From: an uncultured Phycisphaera sp.
Lineage (GTDB): Bacteria > Planctomycetota > Phycisphaerae > Phycisphaerales > SM1A02
Direction: 5' to 3'
NCBI GenBank assembly: GCA_937911845.1
Contig: CALDQF010000337.1
Coordinates: 1 to 6,968, forward strand
DNA length: 6,968 nucleotides
A program made the position numbers and the translations under genes. A model generated the notes under the pieces. That model saw only the letters and a program-made list of their open reading frames with translations, did no database searches and was not told where the DNA came from. Positions 1-5,535 of the stretch are shown here, piece by piece. The first letter of the stretch is position 1, and every line of letters begins with the position of its first letter.

Positions 1-5
1 GGAGG
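1..5 (+). promoter_or_regulatory. Ribosome binding site for the gspF-like gene
   Basis: GGAGG lies four bases before the GTG at position 10. It is a near-perfect Shine-Dalgarno core and supports GTG as the true start, because the protein then opens with the family's usual M-P-x-F-x-Y-x-A pattern. The window begins here, so no promoter can be seen. Confidence 0.75.
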
Positions 6-9
6 CACC

Positions 10-1296
10 GTGCCTACGTTCAAATACCAAGCCGTAACCGCCGATGGCAAAGCAACAAAGGGGACACTCGATGCCGAGAACCTCGACGATGCTGGCGCCA
101 TGCTTCGTGCTCAAGGACTTTTTCCTCAATCTGTCGTGCCGGACAAATCACGCAAGCGAGGCAAGAAAGGCGTACCTGATGCCGGCGCTGCCGAAACCAA
201 GCGCAAGAAGCCGCTTGCCCTCGGCGGAGTCTCCCAGAAAAAGCTGACACTCTTCACACGGCAACTCTCCACGTTGCAAGATGCCGGCCTTCCGCTGCTC
301 CGTTCTGTGCAGATCCTTGAATCTCAGCAGCGGGGGGGCATGATGAAATACGTCCTCGCGTCAGTGGCCGATGATGTTGCGGCAGGCTCAACCCTCGCCG
401 ACTCTATGGCCCGGCATCCGGGAACATTCGACCGCCTGTACTCCAAAATGATTGCTGCGGGCGAAGTCGGCGGTGTTCTGGATGTCATTCTTCAACGATT
501 GGCCGTTTTTATGGAAAAGGCCCAGGCCCTCAAACGGCGTGTGATCGGCGCCATGATCTATCCGGTGGTGGTGATCATCATTGCCATTCTCATCGTTACG
601 GGCATCATGTATTTTGTGATTCCAAAATTTATTGAGATCTTCAATGACTTTGAGGTGGAGTTGCCCGCCCTGACGATCTTCCTAACCAAGGCTTCTGCCT
701 GGGTTGCAGGGTCATCAACGCCCGACCAGCAGATTCCGGGCGCCGCTTGGATCGTAATCAGCCCTTTCCTTATCTTTATTCTGTGGAAGATCATCCGGAA
801 GATCGAGCTTGGTCGAAAAATTACCGATCGCTTGCTCCTTATTTCTCCACCCGTTGGCGGACTTTTGCGAAAGACCGCGGTGGCTCGATTTACTCGCACG
901 TTGGGCACGCTCATTGCGGCGGGGGTGCCGATCCTGGAGGCCATCACCATTACCAAGGAGACCAGTGGAAACAGTGTCTTCGAAGATGCTCTGGGCAAGG
1001 TGCACGACTCGATTCGTGAGGGTGAATCCTTTGCCGAGCCACTCCGTAAATCGAAGGTCGTCGACGAACTGGTTGTCAACATGATCGAGGTCGGTGAAGA
1101 AACCGGTGATCTTGATGTGATGCTCATGAAAGTGGCCGACAACTACGACGAAGAAGTGGATGTTGCGGTTCAGGGCCTGACTCGGCTAATTGAGCCCCTC
1201 CTCGTGGTGTTCCTCGGCGGCGTGATCGGAACCATTGTTCTGGCCCTCTTCCTTCCTTTGGTCAAGATGATCGAGTCGGTCTCTTCAGGTGGTTGA
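10..1296 (+). CDS. gspF: GspF/PilC-family inner-membrane assembly platform protein
   Basis: Polytopic inner-membrane protein at the base of type II secretion and type IV pilus machines; in the family it couples the cytoplasmic ATPase to (pseudo)pilin addition. The 428 residues are close to the usual ~400. Order: a small N-terminal domain (residues 1-43, opening MPTFKYQAV), a Lys/Arg-rich linker (about 44-77), and two T2SF repeats. Repeat 1 has FTRQLSTLQDAGLPLL (82-97) and AGEVGG (150-155); repeat 2 has FTRTLGTLIAAGVPIL (294-309) and VGEETGDLD (361-369). Hydrophobic helices lie near 183-204, 245-260 and 397-418, the normal three-helix layout. The GTG start is fixed by GGAGG at 1-5. The next gene starts two bases after the stop, so the two are probably coupled. 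All signature residues are present and it looks intact. GspF of type II secretion and PilC of type IV pili cannot be told apart by sequence alone; the gene order favours GspF. Confidence 0.93.
   Translation: MPTFKYQAVTADGKATKGTLDAENLDDAGAMLRAQGLFPQSVVPDKSRKRGKKGVPDAGAAETKRKKPLALGGVSQKKLTLFTRQLSTLQDAGLPLLRSVQILESQQRGGMMKYVLASVADDVAAGSTLADSMARHPGTFDRLYSKMIAAGEVGGVLDVILQRLAVFMEKAQALKRRVIGAMIYPVVVIIIAILIVTGIMYFVIPKFIEIFNDFEVELPALTIFLTKASAWVAGSSTPDQQIPGAAWIVISPFLIFILWKIIRKIELGRKITDRLLLISPPVGGLLRKTAVARFTRTLGTLIAAGVPILEAITITKETSGNSVFEDALGKVHDSIREGESFAEPLRKSKVVDELVVNMIEVGEETGDLDVMLMKVADNYDEEVDVAVQGLTRLIEPLLVVFLGGVIGTIVLALFLPLVKMIESVSSGG
1287..1292 (+). promoter_or_regulatory. Ribosome binding site that decides the start of the second gene
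   Basis: AGGTGG, inside the last codons of the gspF-like gene, sits five bases before the ATG at 1298. It argues for ATG 1298 rather than the in-frame GTG at 1289, which lies within this motif and would add only three residues. Confidence 0.6.
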
Positions 1297-1297
1297 T

Positions 1298-2434
1298 ATG
1301 CAACTGTCCCCTTCTCGACGGCTCCGCGGTTTCACCGTGCTCGAGCTCCTGGTCGTGATCGCCATTGTGGCGGTGATTGCAGGGCTGCTTTTGGCAGGCC
1401 TTCGCGGTGCGACCGATCGCTCGCGGGCGGTCAAGACAAGGTCCATCATGCGGGCGGTTTCCATTTCATTGGATGCGTTCAAATCCGACCACGGGTATCA
1501 CCCGGTCGTCTTGAATGCGAGTTCCTCGGGCCGAGATGGGCCCGCCTGGCGTGACGTGGTTCCTGCCCCGGTTCCCATTGTCGGCAACGATCCTTTTCCG
1601 CTTTCTGACTACGCGATCGACATGCAGCGCTGGTATTCCATGACCACCATCCCCGAGTTTCTGCTTGGCGCTGGTGGGCGCGATGCTGATGGCTACGGGA
1701 CAACTGAAATCGATACCAACTCATTGGGCGAGCGTCCTGCACTTGGTATTCGATCGCCCGGGCTAGACGGCGCATGGGGCAGCACCATCTTTGGTACCGG
1801 CTTGTTTGAAGATCGCGCGTTTGGTTTGTATGAAGATCCTTCCGCAAATCCCTCTCAAATGCGTCTTCGTAACCCTGGCCGTATTTACGGGCCATACCTC
1901 GGTATTGAGGGCGACATCAGATTGGGCAAGATCCTGCCTGCGAACACCTGGCCCGCAGCCCCATCCTCTGAAACCCAAGCTGAAGAGCTAGGTCAAGACC
2001 CTGTCCGTGTGATCGATGAGAACAGCCAAGACTGGCTCAACCCCGATGCCGCACTTGTTTTGCTTGACCCTTTTGATCGTCCGATTGAGTACTTCTGCAA
2101 TCCCTATGCTCCGGGAGATCCTTCGTCAGTGGATCAACGCAAGAGCACTGGGGTCAATGGTGCGACACCTCCCATTCCTCAAATGCGCCCTTCCTTGGCA
2201 GACATCATTCGTCTGCGTCCTTCGGCATTTGGTTCCGAATCGCAATTTGACGGCAACATTTCAGCCGACGTCTTTAATTCTCACGTGCAGGATCTTCGAG
2301 GCGACTTTTCTGCCTCGATCGCCGCCCGTACTGCTTCGTATGCGATCTTCAGCAGTGGAGCTGATGCGTCCTACAACCCTTGGCTGCGAGCTCATCCGCT
2401 CAATAACGACAACATCGTGGAGTTTGGTCGATGA
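1298..2434 (+). CDS. Oversized GspG-like pseudopilin
   Basis: Predicted pilus-forming subunit, held in the inner membrane until assembly. The leader ends RRLRG and is followed by FTVLE: cleavage and methylation at G11|F12, with the helper Glu at mature position 5 (E16). A hydrophobic helix runs about 14-35. GspG-like landmarks follow in order: LDAFKSDHGYHP (58-69; compare the family's 'LDxYKxDxGxYP'), ALVLLDPFDRPIEYF (252-266; compare 'DPWGNPYxY'), and IFSSGAD (350-356; compare 'SxGADG') near the C-terminus. Between the first two lies an insert of about 180 residues rich in Gly, Pro and Asp, so the protein is 378 residues against about 140 for ordinary GspG. The insert includes an Asp cluster DADGYGTTEID (129-139) and a short repeat, GLFED / GLYED (168-180). 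ATG 1298 is chosen for its ribosome site. The stop overlaps the next start as ATGA. GspG assignment is by motif order, not by an alignment. Confidence 0.82.
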   Translation: MQLSPSRRLRGFTVLELLVVIAIVAVIAGLLLAGLRGATDRSRAVKTRSIMRAVSISLDAFKSDHGYHPVVLNASSSGRDGPAWRDVVPAPVPIVGNDPFPLSDYAIDMQRWYSMTTIPEFLLGAGGRDADGYGTTEIDTNSLGERPALGIRSPGLDGAWGSTIFGTGLFEDRAFGLYEDPSANPSQMRLRNPGRIYGPYLGIEGDIRLGKILPANTWPAAPSSETQAEELGQDPVRVIDENSQDWLNPDAALVLLDPFDRPIEYFCNPYAPGDPSSVDQRKSTGVNGATPPIPQMRPSLADIIRLRPSAFGSESQFDGNISADVFNSHVQDLRGDFSASIAARTASYAIFSSGADASYNPWLRAHPLNNDNIVEFGR

Positions 2435-3306
2435 AACGAGGTCTCACCCTTATCGAACTGGTCGTTGTGGTTGGCATCGTGTTGATTTTGGTTGCTCTGG
2501 TCACATCCAGTATCTCCTCCGTCATTGCCCGAGCCGAAGAGCGTAAAACCAAGACTGGAATGGAGCTGTTCGCGCTGGCCATTCAAGAGTACGAGTCCAG
2601 CACGGGGCGAAGGTTGAGCATGTCTGGGGTCTACGACGTGGTTCCAAACCCGAGTGGGAGGGCCTTTGACATGCGTCGTGGTGAAAGCCATTGCTTGACC
2701 ACGGCTGAGATCAGTCGGGTGCTCCTTCGACACCAACCGTCTGCCGACATTTTGGGGCGGATTGACCCGTCTCTTATTGGGAATGTCCGGTTGAACAACG
2801 GGAACCGTCCCGTTTGGGTGCCCGACACCCCTCTTGAGTACACCTGCGACCCGGATCCCCGCGTCTTTGCGTCTCAAAGCGGCTTCAACGCCATGACCGC
2901 TTCCCCGTATGAGCCGACCACCAGCCCATACACCGGGGCCAATGCATTGGTGCTTCTTGATTCATGGGGCACTGCCATCCGCGCCGTTCACCCGGGACCA
3001 AGTGCTCTTCTTGACGCGTCGGGCCAGCTCCAAGCACTTGCGTATCCACCTGTTAACCAAAGCGATTTGACCGAGCCGCTTCAGCCCGACCCCGACAAGA
3101 CGGTGGCTCGCCGCATCGAACGTTTGTACATCGGACGCGACAACCCCGATGCCTCCATCGTGTTGATCTCCGCTGGACCCGACCTGAAATTTGGCCGACG
3201 GGTCGATCCCACGTCGGGCCTTCCCCCAACTCCTGAGGCGTCTGGCCCCTACAACTGCTTCTTGCAGGCGTTGGACAACGTGTACAGCACTGAGGTCACC
3301 GAATGA
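2431..3306 (+). CDS. Second GspG-like pseudopilin, paralogue of the preceding gene
   Basis: 291-residue type IV pilin-like protein. The very short leader MKRG precedes LTLIE, so cleavage is at G4|L5, with Leu rather than the usual Phe at mature +1 and the helper Glu at E9. A hydrophobic helix covers about 7-27, and residues 28-55 continue as a charged helix (ARAEERKTKTG, then LALAIQEYESSTGR). The GspG-like plan recurs: IQEYESSTGR (51-60) matches the 'YKxDxGxYP' position, NALVLLDSWGTAIR (171-184) the 'DPWGNP' position, and SIVLISAGPDLKFG (242-255) the 'SxGPDGxFG' ending common in pseudopilins. The phrase ALVLLD is shared exactly with the upstream protein, which suggests an old tandem duplication. 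It starts within the previous stop (ATGA) and has GTGGAG at 2417-2422, eight bases upstream. It contains several cysteines (for example in ESHCL, EYTCDP and YNCFL). A GspH-like role is possible but less well supported. Confidence 0.8.
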   Translation: MKRGLTLIELVVVVGIVLILVALVTSSISSVIARAEERKTKTGMELFALAIQEYESSTGRRLSMSGVYDVVPNPSGRAFDMRRGESHCLTTAEISRVLLRHQPSADILGRIDPSLIGNVRLNNGNRPVWVPDTPLEYTCDPDPRVFASQSGFNAMTASPYEPTTSPYTGANALVLLDSWGTAIRAVHPGPSALLDASGQLQALAYPPVNQSDLTEPLQPDPDKTVARRIERLYIGRDNPDASIVLISAGPDLKFGRRVDPTSGLPPTPEASGPYNCFLQALDNVYSTEVTE

Positions 3307-4205
3307 GACGCCGCGGATTCACGTTGATCGAGTTGCTGGTCGCCATTGGCATCATTGTCTTGCTGAGTGTGATTGCCCTCGCCTCCACGCGGTCCCTGCG
3401 CGGTTCTCTGAGATTCAGTACGGCGGTCAACACCACGACTGCTCTCCTCGAACGGGCGAGGTCTGAAGCCATACGTCGTGGGGAACCAGTTATGGCGGCT
3501 TTTCGCCCAGTCGTGATTGGCCTTCGCGACCGAAACGGCGATGGTGTCACCAATGAGGCCGATCGCTCACTTGAGGACAAGTTTGGTGTTGAAATCGTCC
3601 TCCTGAGATGGACCGGCGAGACCGTGGTCTTTCAAACGTCAAGCAGCAGTCGCTACGCCGTCGACCGTTGGGTCCCGATTCCGGATTTGAAGACAGAACG
3701 TCTTCCGGCGGGCATGTCTGTTGCCGTTCCCAGCTACTTCAGCTTTGGCGACAACTTTGGAGACGACAGTTGGGTTTCACCAACAGATTTTTCGGTGCAA
3801 CCGCTCGACTATCAGGGTGAAGTACCAGCCATCATGTTTGACGGGACTGGAGCGTCTTTAGAAGACAACCCCAATTCGCCAGCCCTCGGCCCATGGCTCG
3901 ATTGGAATGACGACCGAGTGGTTCGTACCGACGGTCAGAACCGTGCCGCGAATGCATCCGGTGAATACTCCATCCCGGGCAGCACTGGCGATTTCTACCG
4001 TCAGTCTCGTTTCGACGACGAACCGTTCGCGTCCGTTTCATCTTTCTTGGCCGTTTTTGACCAAGCGGCCGCTCGCGCCCAGCTCTTCCCGGGACAAGAC
4101 TTTGAAAATGGTGTCCTGATTGGCGCGGGAGCAAATCCTTCCTACGTCCAACGCGAGGGGAAAATTTTGCATCTCAATCGCTTTAGCGGGGTGGTGATGA
4201 AATGA
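3303..4205 (+). CDS. gspH: GspH/FimT-like minor pseudopilin with a dockerin-like loop
   Basis: 300-residue pilin-like protein with leader MRRRG, cleavage at G5|F6, FTLIE with Glu at mature +5 (E10), and a hydrophobic helix about 8-28. Residues 51-62 (RARSEAIRRGEP) are the GspH/FimT signature, where 'ARSEAIxRxxPV' closes the first long helix. The C-terminus KILHLNRFSGVVMK (287-300) fits that family's final strand, usually ending 'xGRVR'. GspH is a low-abundance subunit thought to sit near the pseudopilus tip. Ordinary GspH is about 170 residues, so roughly 130 are extra. DRNGDGVTNEAD (76-87) has the DxNxDGxxNxxD spacing of a dockerin or EF-hand-type Ca loop; Arg at the second position does not prevent binding. 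ATGA overlap at both ends; GAGGT at 3292-3296 with six-base spacing supports the start. Position between G-like and I-like genes matches the classical gsp order. Confidence 0.82.
   Translation: MRRRGFTLIELLVAIGIIVLLSVIALASTRSLRGSLRFSTAVNTTTALLERARSEAIRRGEPVMAAFRPVVIGLRDRNGDGVTNEADRSLEDKFGVEIVLLRWTGETVVFQTSSSSRYAVDRWVPIPDLKTERLPAGMSVAVPSYFSFGDNFGDDSWVSPTDFSVQPLDYQGEVPAIMFDGTGASLEDNPNSPALGPWLDWNDDRVVRTDGQNRAANASGEYSIPGSTGDFYRQSRFDDEPFASVSSFLAVFDQAAARAQLFPGQDFENGVLIGAGANPSYVQREGKILHLNRFSGVVMK
3528..3563 (+). other. Dockerin/EF-hand-like Ca-binding loop (residues 76-87 of the GspH-like protein)
   Basis: The encoded loop DRNGDGVTNEAD carries Asp/Asn at positions 1, 3, 5, 9 and 12 and Gly at 6, the ligand spacing of dockerin type I half-repeats. 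It directly follows the GspH signature helix. Only one half-repeat is seen, so this is more likely a structural Ca site than a cohesin-binding dockerin. Confidence 0.55.
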
Positions 4206-5533
4206 TCAGTATCGCTCGCCAAAATCGTGCGTTCTCGTTGATTGAAGTGCTCATGAGTATTTTTATTCTTGGCATTGGGGTAATCGCTATCGCGTCACTC
4301 CTCCCGGCAGGGATCAAGCAGCAGCAGAACGCCAAGAATGATGCGTATGGGCCAGTCGTTGCCGACAGCGCCTTGGCCACGCTACGTTCGCGTTTGAGCC
4401 CGGCCGACTTTGGCGGTGACGACCAACTCCGCGACACCACCGCGCCGGATGAGCTTCGATCCAGCGTCTTGAACTTTTTTCAATACTTGCCCACTGGAGA
4501 CTTTGAGTGGACACGGCCTTCGTGGTGGTACGGCGGAGCATCAGGCAACCCATCACCATTGATTCCGGTAAGTCTGCGCCGTGGTGCGGTGCATCCATTC
4601 ATTGGTCCCATCGGCTTACCTTCGTTCGATACGTTCTGGACCGAGGGGGCCGCCGAAGGGTTCGGCCTCAATTTCACTGGCGTTCCGGCTGGAGTAGCCG
4701 GCTCCGTCAACTTGCTTGCCAATCCCTCAGTCTTCCCCAGATACCTTCCGTCTTCTCCGTTTGATGGAACGCCTCCCGGGGTCTTTGATTACCAGGTCGA
4801 TGACCAAGATCCAGCTGCCAACATTGATCTGCATTACTTCGTTTCACGCGAAGATCGATCTTGGCCCCAGGATTCTGATTCGCCTGAGTATTACTGGGAC
4901 TGCGCGTTCCAGAGAAGCAATGGCACCGTACAGGTCGCCATTTTCGTGTACCGAGCTACCGAGCCCGACGGCAAGCGCCTCCTTGACCGTCCGACCGACA
5001 TCCTTTCTGTCGGAGGCGGCAGCACGGTCACCGGATCTCCCCAGCGCCCACACGCGGTCCATTTGGACGAGCCCTGGGTGCCGGGACAGCGCGTTATCCA
5101 AATTGCCTCCGGGACACCGTCCCCCTTTGATACCACCGGCTCAGGTGATGTCTACCTCGATCGTCAATGGCAGGCGGGTGGCCAGTGGATCCTTGATGAA
5201 CACGGCAATGTGCACCGGGTCATTCGGGGGCGTAACACCGCCAACGAACTCTTGGTTGAATTGTACGAACCAGTACCGGCTGTCCGACGGACATCGCCGT
5301 ACTCGCCAGCGTTTTGGGACGACGACCCCAACTTTCCTCGGCTCGGAGACCCCGCCGACCCCGACCGTCCAGATTTTCCCACCGTGCCTCCTGAGACGAT
5401 TGGCCCCGTGAGTCCTTCCGACGAGCAACTGCGCTACTGGTACCACACGGTTGATCGGATTTGGTTTGTTCCAGTGACCGATCGTTCAGGTCGGCGTATA
5501 GAGCCGGTGTACGTCACGGTTCGGGAGCTCTGA
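4202..5533 (+). CDS. Oversized PilV/GspI-like minor pseudopilin
   Basis: 443-residue protein opening MISIARQNRA|FSLIE, with cleavage predicted at A10|F11, helper Glu at mature +5 (E15), and a hydrophobic helix about 13-33 (VLMSIFILGIGVIAIASLL). The pattern 'SLIEVLxxxxILGIGxxAIA' is typical of the PilV/GspI branch. Ala replaces the usual Gly before the cut; prepilin peptidases tolerate this in known cases. After the pilin helix comes a long soluble region, including YYWDCAFQRSNGTVQVAIFVYR (230-251) and WILDEHGNVHRVIRG (329-343), probably beta-rich and not assignable to a domain by eye. The last stretch is aromatic (QLRYWYHTVDRIWFVPV). GspI is normally about 120-130 residues, so this is over three times longer. 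It overlaps the upstream stop (ATGA), with a GGTGGTGA ribosome site at 4190-4197, and ends two bases before the next start. Pilin-like class is sure; the I assignment is by helix style and gene order. Confidence 0.8.
   Translation: MISIARQNRAFSLIEVLMSIFILGIGVIAIASLLPAGIKQQQNAKNDAYGPVVADSALATLRSRLSPADFGGDDQLRDTTAPDELRSSVLNFFQYLPTGDFEWTRPSWWYGGASGNPSPLIPVSLRRGAVHPFIGPIGLPSFDTFWTEGAAEGFGLNFTGVPAGVAGSVNLLANPSVFPRYLPSSPFDGTPPGVFDYQVDDQDPAANIDLHYFVSREDRSWPQDSDSPEYYWDCAFQRSNGTVQVAIFVYRATEPDGKRLLDRPTDILSVGGGSTVTGSPQRPHAVHLDEPWVPGQRVIQIASGTPSPFDTTGSGDVYLDRQWQAGGQWILDEHGNVHRVIRGRNTANELLVELYEPVPAVRRTSPYSPAFWDDDPNFPRLGDPADPDRPDFPTVPPETIGPVSPSDEQLRYWYHTVDRIWFVPVTDRSGRRIEPVYVTVREL
5523..5527 (+). promoter_or_regulatory. 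Ribosome binding site for the last gene
   Basis: GGGAG, within the last codons of the preceding gene, lies eight bases before the ATG at 5536. With the two-base gap between stop and start, it supports coupled translation and fixes the start. Confidence 0.6.
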
Positions 5534-5535
5534 TC

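Noticed and set aside
558..1142. A 194-codon open frame on the - strand opposite the gspF-like gene
   Set aside because: It is antisense to conserved GspF repeats; the translation is Ser/Thr/Arg-rich and shows no domain.
1289..1297. GTG at 1289 as the start of the first GspG-like gene
   Set aside because: It would place the start inside the ribosome site itself; ATG 1298 has AGGTGG at a normal distance and fits the spacing of the other junctions.
2016..2546. A 176-codon open frame on the + strand spanning the junction of the two GspG-like genes
   Set aside because: It lies out of frame over two well-supported pilin-like genes, has no family features and no ribosome site of note.
2392..2877. 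A 161-codon open frame on the - strand over the start of the second GspG-like gene
   Set aside because: It is antisense to the conserved prepilin N-terminus and has no recognisable motif or ribosome site.
4716..5411. A 231-codon open frame on the + strand inside the PilV/GspI-like gene
   Set aside because: Its translation is low-complexity Ser/Pro/Arg/Thr sequence typical of a shifted frame in GC-rich DNA, and the overlapped frame has clear pilin and strand patterns.
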